Source of the DNA: Wyeomyia smithii
Lineage: Eukaryota; Arthropoda; Insecta; Diptera; Culicidae
Length of the DNA: 64,000 nucleotides
NCBI RefSeq assembly: GCF_029784165.1
Contig: NC_073696.1
Location: forward strand, 25,860,358 to 25,924,357
Reading direction: 5' to 3'
The translations under genes and the position numbers were made by a program. How positions within the stretch are numbered: the first letter of the stretch is position 1; every line of letters begins with the position of its first letter. The notes beneath the pieces were generated by a model. That model searched no databases and was not told the origin of the DNA. It saw nothing but the letters and a program-made list of their open reading frames with translations. Below, piece by piece: positions 10,871 through 22,617 of the stretch.

Positions 10871-11888
10871 TTTATTTCTGTAACTGAGAGAGTGGCCTGG
10901 TTTGGTCATTTCCTTCGCCACACACGCCCAACAGCTGATTCTCCAGTTCTTCTCCTGCTTGATGGACACAGTTCGCATACCAAGAACCTTGCCTTTATTG
11001 AACAAGCTCGTAAGTGCTTCGTGACCGTTGTGACTCTACCTCCCCATTGCAGCCATAAGCTTCAGCCTCTTGACGTTAGTTTTATGGGACCACTGAAAAC
11101 TGCTTTTTCTAAAGCGATCGAAGACTACCTGAAAGCAAATCCTGGTAAAGTTGTAACATTAAACGAAATCAGTGAGCTATTTGGATTGGCATACATACAA
11201 ACGGCCAATGCGAAAACGGCTCAAAGTGGATTCAGTGTAACAGGTATTGTTCCACTGAACAGATTTGAATTCACCGACAATGATTTTGCCCCCGCTGATA
11301 TTACAGATGTTCTCCCAGAGACTAATCCAAACCCAGACAACGCGCTGGATGTTTTTAATGGCTCCATTCATGATATAACGGACAGCTATATAGGGAGCGA
11401 GCAAGGCGTCTGGCGAATTCAAATCACTGGATTGTGAGCCAAGCCCTTCTCAGATCAGCAATAGTCCATTCGGAGGTGTTGGAAATAGAACCAAGTCGAG
11501 CCCTAAAATGTTGCTAGCGAGCTCGTTCAAGGTTTCTCCTTCTGATATCATGCCTTTGGCGAAAACAAATACCAGAAAAGTCGTTCGTGGCAGAAAGAGG
11601 GAAAAGGCCTGCAATATAACAGCAAGTCCTTATCGGAATAAACTGAGGTCACTGCAGGCGTTGAAGGATATAGGGCACCTGAAAAAAACCACAAAGGTAG
11701 AGCAAAAATCCGTTTCTAACAATGGTTCCGAAACCTCTAAGCGCAAACGAGGTCGACCAAAAGGACCCAAAAACCAAGTGAAGACAATGCAAGATTCACT
11801 TTGTGAACATTGTGGCAGCTGCTTTAGTTTGTCAGAGGATGGCCAAAACTGGTCAAAATGTTGTTTTTGTGTTCTTGTGGTTTCATGA
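10871..11888 (+). pseudogene. Pogo/jerky-type transposase, C-terminal half (broken)
   Basis: The translation resumes the DDE domain interrupted at about 6645. VAWFGHFLRHTRP leads to LLLDGHSSH with the second catalytic Asp, then PPHCSHKLQPLDVSFMGPLK with the third Asp. The alpha-helical tail follows (IEDYLKANPGKVVTLNEISELF). A frameshift near 11420-11440 moves the reading to a C-terminal region with a basic, AT-hook-like segment (KRKRGRPKGPK, about 11739-11772) and a Cys/His-containing end (CEHCGSCF), as seen at the end of many pogo-derived transposases. Both the split and the frameshifts show that it is inactive. Confidence 0.8.
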
Positions 11889-12498
11889 ACGCCAAGAAGA
11901 TTCACGATGCGCATCTTGTGATTTCGCATAGATAATAATAATAAGATAATTTGTTGACTTTGTGGACGTTTAAATGATTTTTTGTTGAAGTTTAATTTAA
12001 TGAAGTTAATTTTTTTAACCAATTAAAACATATTGTTAACATGTTCTTATAGAAGTACCAGAATAAACAAAAAGATTTTTGAATTTTAACACCTTTTACG
12101 CAATTCATAACAAAAAGAAATGTGCGCGGCACGTGTATGTGTGTGAGTGTGTGTTTATGGGGGGTCATGTTGTACTTATATATACCTTCAGAATATCATT
12201 CATGAGCGTTCTCATTATACACCGTGCGGTGCTCATTATGCCCCAGGGGAGTGCTCATTGTGCCTCACACACCGACCGATTTCCAACTTTTGATGGATGA
12301 ATTTAATTTGTATTTTTCAACATTATACAATATTTTTTTCTATTTGTTAATAAAGTACGTTTAATTAGAAATAGTGTGTTTGAGTTTTGCACACTACTAT
12401 TTTTTTCATTACTATTTTTTTCATTTTCAATGCCTAAATCAGCAATCAAGTTAGGGTGCTCATTATGCCCCTACTCCCCCTATGTTATTGATCCCCGC

Positions 12499-13891
12499 TA
12501 GGGCCGGCATCACACTATTTTCCCGAGTGGGTAGTAAGAAATAGGAAAGGTTCATGGGTGGCCTTCCAGCAGTTAACCAGAACAATCGCCATGGCGGACG
12601 AAAACACGCGTGTAGGCATGTTTTTGAGTTCTTTCTTCGTTTTATTAATCAATTTTTGCGACAAAAATGTTGAAGTAGATCTTACGCTTCAGATTTGCCC
12701 AGAAACTCTCGATGGAGCCAGCTAGGGGACGCATCATCTCCTCCAACGCTTGCTTCGAGTAGTGGGCCGACGGCAGATCCAGCCAGTACACCACGTTTTT
12801 GCTCTTATGGTATTTATTGATGAACGACCCAACTTTCGACAGGCACTTCCTACTATAAATTTCCCCGTTCACCAGTGCGGAGCGAAAGAAGAGCGGCTCT
12901 GACATCCCCTTCTCGCTGATTGTCAGCTACAGCAGCACCTTCTTGTGGAACTTGGTGTGTCAATTGAACTTCACCTCGGTGCTGAATTCCTTTGTAGGGA
13001 AATAAAGTATAAAGTGCCCTGTCAGTTGTTGCCATTCATGTTGGCCAGATATTTTTCACAGTTTGACTGGTGGCACCAACCTTCCGACCAAACGCACGCA
13101 GCGTTGTAGCCACGTTTACCTCGGTTTTCCTCTTCAGCATCCTTTAAAGCTTCCCATCGCTCATGGTCATCGGCCGTTTGGAGCCGGTTTTTTTATGCTT
13201 TTATTCTTGTTCAATAGTGCCAAGATATTGTAGATGCCGAAACGGGCGTATTCGGCGTCCACAAAGTGTCGCACGATATCCGTTTTTGACGCGGCGAGGT
13301 ACCGTTTTTTGAACGCGCACACTTCTGAATGAAATAATTTCACTGTTTTTGCCATCACGGTTAGAGTTCGAGTTAATTTTTTTCTGTTGACTCATGGGTT
13401 ACTATGATTGATGCTGCATGGGTTGTTTCGTTAGTGCGTATAAAGGTAAACCCATGAGGAATAGACAATTTTTGTGCATTTTTTAATGCAAACTCGAAGC
13501 TCAACGGTTTTGTCTCCCCGAAAAAAGTCTCCATCCAAAATTCAAATCCTAAGCGGATCTCTAGTAAGGCTTCACTTACAGTAGTGAAAGTCTCACTTTT
13601 TTGACCAATGAAAAAAATGCACAAGAGTAGTTGAAGTTTTGAAGTTAAAAATTTTATTTGATAGCAAATTGTTTAGAAATGCATTAAATCTGTAGCTTAA
13701 TAAATTCTCGCTCAACGATATCCTTAAAAAGGCGGTCGCTCGTACATGTGCACGGCAATTTTGAGTTTCGAACATAGAAATCAGTAATTTTTTTTAGTTT
13801 TGTCCGATAATTCCGTGTGGGTAAGTACCCATAGGAAAATTTTCTGAGTGGGTACTACTACCCATACTACCCACATCAACCGCCGGCCCTG
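12499..13891. mobile_element. hAT-type non-autonomous element with nested mariner
   Basis: The termini are TAGGGCCGGC (left) and, read inwards from the right, CAGGGCCGGC. An exact 8-bp target duplication ATCCCCGC flanks it (12491-12498 and 13892-13899), the hAT signature. Further inside, both arms share GTGGGTAGTA. The centre is occupied by decayed mariner sequence. Confidence 0.85.
12645..13358 (-). pseudogene. DD37E-like mariner transposase, multiply broken
   Basis: Read on the minus strand from 13358, the product starts with a helix-turn-helix region (DIVRHFVDAEYARFGIYNIL, then PAPNGRPMTMSDGKL). Scattered fragments follow, then MSEPLFFRSALVNGEIYSRKCL. Next is the second catalytic Asp in WLDLPSAHYSKQALEEM, then SIESFWANLKRKIY with the Glu. 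The Asp-Glu spacing is shorter than 37, consistent with a deletion. Stops and frameshifts occur near 13140, 13035 and 12905. Placement in the mosquito DD37E group rests on the PLF...SAHYS and ESFWANLKRK wording. Confidence 0.7.
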
Positions 13892-13899
13892 ATCCCCGC

Positions 13900-15490
13900 G
13901 TACTGCTTGAGATTTTTCTAAATTTGTAAAGCCGCACCCCGTAACCCCGCCACCTCGATACTCAATTTTAAGAATCTGAAGGTGAGGATGGGCTGGCGAC
14001 CCTTCGGTGCGGTCATTTTTTCCCAATTCGTTCTGTCTCCCTCCGTCGCGTTTTATTGCAACTAGCAATAGCTCTTCTACCCGTTCTGTTTTAATTTTGA
14101 TTATTTCGAAGTCATCAAAAAAACTAGAACCAAAATTATTAATAAAATTATTAAAACATAGTTCCCATTCAAAATTCATACGAATATTACAAGAATTCAT
14201 TGCGAATTTGAAAAATTAGCCGAGTACCCGATCCTGCTCAGAATTCAATAAGAGCTCTAGTTGTTATGCTGGCTTAGAGGTCTGATTGGTTGAACTCGAG
14301 AATTGACACTCTATGTTACTGTTGAATCTATAATTTTGAAGCGGATTGTAAGATCATTTATTGAATCAGTTTACCTTTCAATATTGATTCACTTATGTCA
14401 AAAAAATACCTATGCTAAGTTTGGTAGAGGTATAGCTTACGGAACGATGATCAATCAAATTTCAATTGAATAATAGCTTCAGCAACTTTTCCTAACATAT
14501 TTTGAACTTTTCGCTTTCAAATTATTAATACGTCAAATTGTGACGGTCGATCGACAAAGCTGATTGGACGTTTTAAGATGCTTCCCTATTATTAGTTGCA
14601 CGAATGATATTCCTAAAATATTCAATACACAGACAACCAATAGTTATAGAATATAGATAGTAACATCGGTGAATACAGTAGAATACCGAAATATGTCGAT
14701 TCACTTTAAATAAAAATCTTTAAAAATTACTTGGTACAAATAGTGCAATCTTTTTGCATTATTTTTTATCCACTACATATCGCCCTGCTTGCGAAAATTT
14801 GAGCGTTATTGGCTTTTTGCAAACTGCAAGTCGTTATCTAAGACTTCAAAATAGCGATTTTTACTTCCTGGCCATAGTCTCTGTTCTAGAAGTACTGATA
14901 TTGGAAAGTGTTTGAGCATTTTTTATTTTCACACTGCTTCGCAGAGTCTGAAAGTTGCGAATTGAATTTCAAAACGGCATCGAAAACTTCAATTTGCTGT
15001 TTCTTGATGTCATGTCAGTTCTTATAGTACCATTATTGAGAAGTATTTAAGCATGTTTCTCAATTCTACCCTTTCCAGACATTTTCACTCATTGAATTTC
15101 AAATGTCATTGGACATCGAATCCCGGTCATTCTGGTTCCAGAAATTCCATGAATAGAAGGTTTTTGAACAGTCTCCTGGATTTTATTAAGGTTTTCACCA
15201 TTCTTAAATCAAATATAGCTTCGAACATCATGTTTCTTTGTACACATGTTTTTGGCCTCCAGAAAAACGAATTAATTAAAAAAGTTCTTATGAACATAAA
15301 AAGTCTTGTTTCTGGTAAACTAGGACCCTAGTATTTTTTTTCCAATATCGATCGTTCTCACACTATGCAAATTTTTAACAATTTTTGGAACTTTCAAATG
15401 TAAATCATAGGGAATTCAAAATGTACAGCATTACTGGCCCTCTATTTTTTCCAACATGAACTATCTGCGTATCGAATGCCACAGTTGAAC
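13900..15490. other. No gene seen
   Basis: AT-rich intergenic sequence upstream of the sulfotransferase locus. Open stretches (for example 14007-14219 and 15053-15331) have no domain resemblance and no coding-like composition. Confidence 0.45.
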
Positions 15491-15857
15491 ATCGTTTCAC
15501 TCACATGTTTTCTTTATCTCTCATATGATCTCGTACGGTGATTCGTGTGTGTACCTGAATTATATTCTTACTGTACAGTAAACCTTCACTTAGTAGCGTA
15601 CCAATTTGCTTTTGAGCATAATTTGTATCAAAATAGTTAAACATTTAAATTACTTCACTATAAATAACAAAAATCAAACAACTGCAAATTCGAAAAAATC
15701 ACCACTAATGCACGGCATGCTGTGCTCATACGGCCGTTTAACGAGCTGCTATCAACAACAGACCACGATGATAGTGATGATGATGCACATATCACCAACA
15801 CACACTCACGCGAGCAAAGGCAACAGCACGATGACAGGAGGGTAGCCCTCGCACTTT

Positions 15858-15866
15858 AGTCAGTTG
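15858..15866 (+). promoter_or_regulatory. Possible initiator (TCAGT) of the sulfotransferase gene
   Basis: TTAGTCAGTTG contains the arthropod initiator TCAGT with A at 15862. It lies at the start of a stretch whose composition differs from the AT-rich upstream DNA and which ends in a good splice donor at 16014 (GAT|GTAAGTGT). A 5'UTR exon of about 150 bases is inferred; no TATA box is seen. Confidence 0.35.
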
Positions 15867-16013
15867 TGGATCTTCGAGAAAGTCGCTTGTGCTTGTGCTT
15901 CTGGGCTTTTAAGCGCGAACAGTGAAACAGTGCAATGGATTCGAGAGAAATTTGATAGAACTTTATGGTTTTCGCACCTCGTCAGCACCTGTGGAACCAA
16001 AAACCCGTGGGCG
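15862..16013 (+). other. Predicted non-coding 5' exon of the sulfotransferase gene
   Basis: It runs from the initiator-like TCAGT to the donor GTAAGT at 16014. Candidate acceptors before the start codon are ACCATTGTAG (ends 16606) and ATCTCTCTAAG (ends 16639). The small reading frame in this exon is not conserved-looking. Confidence 0.3.
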
Positions 16014-16686
16014 ATGTAAGTGTACTGTTAGCACGGGAGCGGGGTTACGTGTTTGTTTTTTCGTGGGGCAATGCCTGCTGAGAAAGTGTCTGAAAGAAAT
16101 GTTTGGATCGTGTCACTCACGGCTGGCCCCTCGTAGGTACCTCTCTAAATATAAACAGGAAAGGCAACGGTAAGCGTGTTACTGTTGTTGTTATTGTGAT
16201 TAATTACCGCTGGAGCGTGTGAAAGATAATAACCATGCACTTAGGGGTCTTGTTCGAGTGGATTAAATGTCGTGAAGCTGGTAGGGATTAGTTCCTCTCC
16301 GAGATTGCTGTACAGCGGGCGCACTTTGAGTAGGATGTCGATGTAGACAAGTATATACTTAACTCGTTTTGTAAACAGTTTGCGTTTCAGCGCAATAAAC
16401 AGGTATTCAATTGCAAGGCAGGTAGTTTTTTTGCATATCGTTCTGTCTATACAGCAAAAGATAGAGTCGTGTTCGCCGTAGTTGGCAGATATTGACCTTC
16501 AAAAGCGCGTACAGTGCAGTGTGTTGAGGAAACATGTTACGTAAAAATTATGCTAGCTTCCTCAACAGGCACACGATAATGTAAATAATCTCTCTTACCA
16601 TTGTAGACATGTAACAACTGTCGAGCGTATCTCTCTAAGCGATAACTCATGACACTGAGCGGAGCCGGAGCCGAACGCGTGGAAAA

Positions 16687-18466
16687 ATGATATCATCCCA
16701 ACCGGTTACGCTGGGTGTTCTGGCAATGGTGATGGTGGCAATGTGCGGCCGAGTAGCCGCAATGTTGCAGCTAAGTGATCACCGGAATGCGATGAAACCT
16801 TCACCGGCGTTGGTGATGAGCGAGAATACTCTGCTTAATGATGTCCATGAGTACGAGCTGACCCAAGCACAGAACTTTCAGCGACAGGATGCTCTACAGC
16901 GGGCTTGTACGCAGCTTAAGGACACGCTCGAGTACAAATCGGTAGATGAGCTGAACTCCTTCCAGTCGAATCACCTGTTGATCGACGAGAGACACAAGTT
17001 TCTTTACTGCTACGTACCAAAGGTAATGCCATTACAATTAATTTATAGCCTTTTGAACTGGTCACAGTAATTACTTGCCGTGAAACGATTATGATTTCAC
17101 TTTTGAATGATGTCACTTCAGATGAAAAGTGACGCGTTATTCATGTAAAACAGTATTTCGTAGTACTGATAGCATTTGCTGGATATTTTTATGTCAAAAA
17201 ATTTGTCTCACTTCTGAAGTCTAGAAAAGAATGAAGACTCAAACGGGCGCATGTTCAGGCTCCGAGTTTTACTGTAAACGCTTGAATTCGAACCCTGACC
17301 CTAGAGCCATTTTAGAACGGATTGGTCTTCTGAAGTCGAAAAAAACATTTCAAACATAGTTTAAAATCCCCATGAAACGATCAAATAAGAGAGCGATTGT
17401 TACTCGAAGAAAATGAATCCAAATTAGACACTTGTTTTGCTCTTTTGTTAATCATTTAGTTATCAACAGACTTCAACAATCTCTTACTGATACACTTATT
17501 ATTGTGTATTCTTCTAAGAGCAAGTTTTTTTTCTGTAACGTCAGTACAGTTGATTTATGACCTGTCGGAGTGATTACCCACTTGCGATTTTGCTTTCAAT
17601 CGTTTCACTATCAATTGACTTCTCACCATCTATTACTGGCATAACCAAGTGCAAGACAATAAAAACACGATGCTAAATTTTCTAACAAAAATATACCACT
17701 CACCCCTAAGGTCGCCTGCACCAACTGGAAGCGCATTCTGATGATCATGACGGATAAGTGGAACGGCACCGACCCGTTGCAAATTCCGGCCGATACGGCC
17801 CACTCAAACGGAATGTTCCGAACGTACAGTACACTCAACGAAACGGAACGGCAAGCCGTCCTATCAGATTACAACCGCTTCGTACTGGTGCGGCATCCAT
17901 TCGAGCGGCTGCTTTCCGCCTTCCGCAACAAGTTGGAGGGCAACTCCAAGAGTGCAAAGTACTTTCAGGTAAGTTCCCACCAAAAACCTGAATTCTAACC
18001 TCAATAATAATCAACAAAATTTCAGTCCCGCGTGGGCAAATTGATCGTGAAAACGTTCCGCCCGAACGCGTCGAACGCTTCGCTGGAGTACGGCCACGAC
18101 GTTACGTTCCGGGAGTTTATCCAGTACCTGCTGAGGCCGGACTTGAGCCGCAACTCGAACCTCTCCTTCAACGAGCACTGGGAACCGATCTCCAAGCTGT
18201 GCCACCCGTGCGCCCTGCAGTATAACATCATCGGCAAGTACGAAACGTTGGTGGACGATTCGGCGCTCGCCCTGCACCTGGCAGGGGTCAGCAGTGAGAT
18301 TAACTTTCCTGTTGCATACAAAACCTCCGGTACGGGGGAACGACTACGGAAGTATTTCAGTGACATTCCGCTACCTCTCATCAAGAGTTTGTACCGGCTG
18401 TACGAGGAAGATTTTCGGTTGTTCGATTATAACTTGGAGGAAATTTTAGGCTTTGAGCTGGGATGA
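16687..18466 (+). CDS. Carbohydrate (chondroitin/HNK-1-type) sulfotransferase, three coding exons
   Basis: Coding exons are 16687-17022, 17711-17968 and 18026-18466. The introns (688 and 57 bases) have GT..AG ends and are both in phase 0. They give a 344-residue protein, close to the usual length of the CHST11-14 group. The product should be a Golgi type II membrane enzyme moving sulfate from PAPS to a glycan. Residues 8-26 are hydrophobic (signal anchor). The 5'-phosphosulfate-binding loop is VPKVACTNWKR (110-120, spanning the first splice junction). The 3'-phosphate-binding motif is LVRHPFERLLSAFRNKL (171-187). The family block HWEP...LCHPC (249-260) then IGKYETL follows. N-glycosylation sequons occur at N130, N155, N212, N215 and N243. 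The C-terminus DFRLFDYNLEEILGFEL is typical. All key residues are present, so it looks functional. Which acceptor sugar it uses cannot be told from sequence. The start codon is the first in-frame Met ahead of the hydrophobic segment. Confidence 0.93.
17023..17710 (+). other. Intron 1 of the sulfotransferase gene
   Basis: It starts AAG|GTAATG and ends CACCCCTAAG|GTC. It separates the two halves of the PAPS-binding loop (YVPK / VACTNWKR). The intron is AT-rich and no element was recognised in it. Confidence 0.9.
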
Positions 18467-18809
18467 CAATAATGACGTGTAAAAAATCAATATCGGACAA
18501 TCGGTACTAAGTACCGAATTATGGAAAAATGTGACCAAGAAGAAAAAAAAAACGAAAACAAAGATAAGGCTAAGCTTTAAAATAACGCAATGACTAAACG
18601 AAGGCAATCAATGTATACGCTTCAACACAAACTCGAAGGAGAGGTGTTTTATTGATGTTTAAAATTCTAAACAAAACATGTATTTTGTACAATGACTAAC
18701 ATTCGCAACTTATACCATAGGATTTTTTTCTAGATGTGATTTATGCATTCTGTTCCGTACTTATTGACTAATTCGTGGACGACTCTGTGATGGCTAGTTT
18801 TTTGTCGTA

Positions 18810-18815
18810 AATAAA
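18810..18815 (+). terminator. Poly(A) signal of the sulfotransferase gene
   Basis: AATAAA lies 344 bases after the stop codon and is followed at 18840 by the GT-rich GGTGTGTTTT, a normal downstream element. It predicts a 3'UTR of about 360 bases. Confidence 0.6.
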
Positions 18816-19467
18816 TTATAGTTTTTACAAATTAGCAAATGGTGTGTTTTATTTAGTTGCTTTTCAAAAGTTACAGTAATTCGGAATCCAAGCAAACTGG
18901 ACTGCTGTCATTATTGCAGTTTATTACTGTCTTATTGCTTCATGGGTTGCACGCATTAATCTTGTCGAAATCATAGTAGGCATGACATCGTTAATGTTTA
19001 ACACGTACATGAAAGTGAAATTACGCCCGAGGCGTTAAAATAAAAACAGCATTTTACAAGGTAAGAGCAATTTAGTTATCGCAATTTTTGTTGCATGGTA
19101 TATTCACAAAAGTGTTCTTACCAGGACACTGAAGAATAAACTGAATAAATCAAAAAGGGCGCAAAATTTAAAAGAATATGGTGAGGCTGACTGCTGTTTT
19201 ACTTCTGCGAGGAAAGTTGAACCTAAGTAATGAGCAGAGCCGGATTTATGGGGGGGCCCAGGGGGCCCGGGCCCCGGGCCCCCACATTTTTGGGGCCCCC
19301 ACAAATTGAGAAAAAGATTTTTACTCTTTAAAAAATGAGATTTAATCAAAAGTTCGATTTACAGTAAGAAAATTTGATCAGACCATTTCAATCTGACACT
19401 TTCTTTCAGTGTTATTTTTTCGCTAGCGCCAATATCACGACTACATCCATAAGAGCTCACCTTGGAT

Positions 19468-20483
19468 CAGGGTTGCCACATTTATTTCTGTATTTTTGCT
19501 CGAAAATGTCTGTATTATCTGTTTCACGGGCTAAAAAATCTATATAAAAAATCTGTATCCAGCTAACTAAAAATGTTGCATGAAAATCTTCTTCCTTAAA
19601 GAATATATTGAAACAAATCACCATTTTTTGCTTTGGCCTAATTTTTTATTGGTTCCAAACTTATAATTAGGCGAGTTAATCAAATGTAGTAAATGAACAC
19701 GATATTGCTTATTTATCTTTACGTGATGTTCATGCATGTTTTTGTTAATTTAATTCTAGTAGCTCCTGCTTGGTTAGCAACGTAGCTTTTAGCTTTTAAA
19801 ATTGAGCTCATAAGCTTAGGGGCCATGAGATTTCTGGCTTTAGACTTGCTGCAATTATATATTGAAAATATGCGTTCTACAAAAGCCGAAGAATGTGGAA
19901 TTATTGAAAAAATTCGCAAAAATGATCTCAGTAACGGAAACATGAATTTACCATTGGCATTGTGGCGTCCAACTACTCAGACCAAGTTAAGTCATCTGTT
20001 TAATCGAATCTTCCGGTCAAAAAGTTTGTTCTTAGCGAGTAAAACTCGTTATTCATGTCTTGTCGATCAGTTACTGTTACGAATTTTGGAGATCATATCA
20101 TTTAAATTGTTTGAATGTTTAGAATTGAATAAAGCTACCGTTTTTACAACAGAATCGATAAAATCGAACAGCTTTGCAATTTGTTTCACAAATTTTAAAT
20201 AGAAATCCCGTCAAATACTTCGAAACGTTATTTTCCGCCTTCGTCCAAGCCTCATCCCTCTTCTTCTGCAACGATACTAACATAAACAGCATCAGGTTTT
20301 TTCACAAAAGTTTGAAAGTCGTTGAATTGAATTTAACCTTCCAAAAAATTGATTTCATTTCGAATAGCAAAAGATTCTGTAAAATCTGTATTTTTGACAA
20401 CATTCTGTAATACAGATTCTATATTGCTTTTTTAGTTCAAAAATCTGTAAAATACAGAAAAATCTGTATATGTGGCATCCCTG
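19468..20483 (+). mobile_element. Inner hAT element (CAGGG(T/A)TGCCACAT ends), copy 1
   Basis: It is bounded by CAGGGTTGCCACAT and the inverted CAGGGATGCCACAT, with the 8-bp duplication CCTTGGAT on both sides (19460-19467, 20484-20491). The subterminal regions are rich in TCTGTA/TACAGA motifs. At 1.0 kb it is an internally deleted derivative that keeps only the 3' part of its transposase. Confidence 0.9.
19719..19943 (-). pseudogene. hAT transposase C-terminal dimerisation fragment, copy 1
   Basis: The open frame contains IIPHSSAFVERIFSIYN followed by KARNLMAPKL. This matches the pattern of the hAT C-terminal dimerisation region (IP.SSA..ERIFS...K..RN.L). Nothing of the catalytic domain is left, so it is a relic of the inner hAT element. 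Confidence 0.75.
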
Positions 20484-21131
20484 CCTTGGATTCTCTTGGA
20501 ATGACACATATTAACACACCATTTGAATCGAACCAGCGCGCATGGGAGATAAAGCAGAGAAAGAAAATAACCCACAAGTTTTTTTAATGCATTGCTTTTG
20601 CTAACTTGTCCAATCAGGAACACCAGATGTGCTTTGCAAATTGCAGATTTTCTAAGTTCGTGTGCAGATTTTATTGACCTGCAGATGTGTGTAGTTTTTT
20701 CCTAGTTTCTGTAGATTATTGTCAGAGTCGTCTTATATTTGCGCATTCTTTCTCAAATTGTGTGCAAATTTTTGCCTGTGGATCGCAATTTTTTCAAATT
20801 AGGTTTTTTTTTCAGGTGTCAAAAAAAAAAAATCGAAGATGAAACTATTTAAAAATAGGTTGCGTACGACTGTGGAGAATGAAAGGCAGTCTTAGCATTA
20901 TTAAATTTCGAGTACGAGTATACTGAAGGAGTTGAATGTTGATTATTTAATTAATAAGTTTTCTGCAAAACAACACGAAAGAAAAAAATTTAACAAATTT
21001 TTGATAACTTTTCAATAGCAAATAAATGTTTTTAACTCGTACGATAAAAAAAAGGTTTTGTTTTGTTTCGGGGCCCCCACTATAACTGGGCCCCGGGCCC
21101 CCACAATCGTAAATCCGGCCCTGGTAATGAG

Positions 21132-22127
21132 CATAGATAAACATAAGTTCTTCTGACCTGTCGCAATTTATTACTATGAGCAAGCGAAAAATAGTGTTAT
21201 CGCTGTTGTCACTACATTGCCTTGTTTCTTTACGCTTCTATGTTAAATTTTTTTATGACAACAACATTAAGGCCACAAAATCAAAGCGGTCTTATTTTTT
21301 TTTTGTGTAATCCAGTCAGATCTGGCTTCATTTAATTTTTATTCTGAAATCTGGGTTCCGGTTTCGTATAATATCGAATAGTACTATTCAGTTGAATGAA
21401 TTAATTAAGAAGCATTAAACGGGTGTTAGAAGATATCCGAACAATGCTCAACATATTTCGCTGCCTTACAAAATGGGACTCAGAACTTTTCTCTGTCTAT
21501 TGATCTTTAAATTAATTTTCAAAATTGCTGATTTTTCAAGAAAATCTGAATTATTCTCCTGATTCTTTCGCACATTACCTGCATAAAAAATGTTATGGCT
21601 TGTGAATCACACATTGTTAAATCAAAATGGTTTAAAGATTTGTGTAAAATGTTCTCTGCAATTAGGAAACATGGTTTAAAAAAAAAAACAAAAAAGTGAA
21701 AGGGTATGTGCTTGAGTGCACAAACGAAGGCTTACTGTGGGACTATGGTGGGTGTAACGATTTAATTCTGCCATAGCCATAGTATATTACACACACCAAA
21801 CGTACAAAACCATACACAATAATTCATGAACATTTCACATGAAACCACTACACCTGTCATAAACTACAGCATACAAATACCAATACCCACATGAATTGCC
21901 CATAAATGTATAACAGTCTCATGTAATTTCTCATCACTTTTTGCTTGAACCTCAAAAACTTTTTCACATACCCGGTGCACTCAAAAAATCACAAAAAAAG
22001 CTTTTTGTTGCTAAATTAATTAGAAAAATATCAATTTCGGTCAGTCCCATGTTACAAATAAACGCAAAACAAGCTCAGTGCTGAAAATAACTAGCATAGA
22101 AAGAATTATGGTCACTATCATAGAAAT
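21132..22127. other. No gene seen (spacer between inverted hAT copies)
   Basis: AT-rich sequence. GGGTATGTG/GAGTGCAC motifs near 21702-21722 and, inverted, near 21966-21982 hint at a decayed MITE, but its ends were not resolved. Confidence 0.35.
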
Positions 22128-22439
22128 AGGGTAACGGGGGTATTTTGGCCCACATGCATATTTTGGCCCACCCGGTAACATTTTACGCATTTTATCTGAT
22201 GAATTCAATGAGTATTAGAAAAGTATGCATGCAACATTGAATAACACACCTAAGAATCATACTACACTATAATTTTCGGCGAAAAACTGGCTCTAGGTAG
22301 TGTTATTTTGGAATTAGTTCATACATATTCAAAGTCATGGCTGAGTCAACCCAAAGTCAAGAGAAAGTGGTAATATACAAGTCAACGTCCGGAAGCTATT
22401 TTAAAAAATATGTATGCTTTTGAAACAATTCGTTGTTGT

Positions 22440-22617
22440 CAGGCCCGGATTTGAGGGGGGCAAAGGGGGCAAATGCCCCGGCCTCCCGATTGAAGGGGCC
22501 CCTCTAGTCTTAGGGCCTGCTCGTCACCTTCCAGAACGTTACCTCTAAATGTTTCAAGAAAAGAGGGCCTCACAAACAAATTCGCCCTGGGCCCCCCAGC
22601 TTCTAAATCCGGCCCTG
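22440..22617. mobile_element. hAT MITE, 178 bp
   Basis: The termini are CAGGCCCGGATTTGA and, inverted, CAGGGCCGGATTTAG. An exact 8-bp duplication GTTGTTGT flanks it (22432-22439, 22618-22625). The interior is GGGGC-rich. The ends resemble those of the hAT composites on either side, so the same transposase may have moved all of them. It lies within DNA that has GTATTTTGGCCCAC pogo-like motifs at 22139-22181. Confidence 0.9.

Larger units (their letters stand above)
5325..12482 (+). mobile_element. Pogo/Tigger-type DNA transposon split by nested insertions
   Basis: The ends are inverted repeats: left TAGGGGGATTGGGGGCAT, right (read inwards) TAGGGGGAGTAGGGGCAT, each at a TA dinucleotide as expected for Tc1/mariner/pogo insertions. 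The transposase N-terminal half (5815-6645) and C-terminal half (10871-11888) lie in the same orientation. They are separated by about 4.2 kb holding a tRNA-like SINE and two copies of the TTGAAGTAGAATAC TIR family. Removing these would leave an element of about 3 kb. Internal copies of the GGGGCGAAA(C/T) and CTCATTATGCCCC motifs lie just inside each end. Confidence 0.8.
19235..21123 (+). mobile_element. hAT composite element, copy 1
   Basis: The termini are CAGAGCCGGATTTA and, inverted, CAGGGCCGGATTTA, followed by runs of GGGGGCCC. An exact 8-bp target duplication GTAATGAG lies at 19227-19234 and 21124-21131. Inside sits a second hAT element (19468-20483) with its own target duplication. A near-identical copy in opposite orientation is at 23014-24901. 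Confidence 0.92.

Noticed and set aside
17758..18384. Long ORFs on both strands overlapping the sulfotransferase exons
   Set aside because: They are shadows of exons 2 and 3 in other frames, and they lack motifs.
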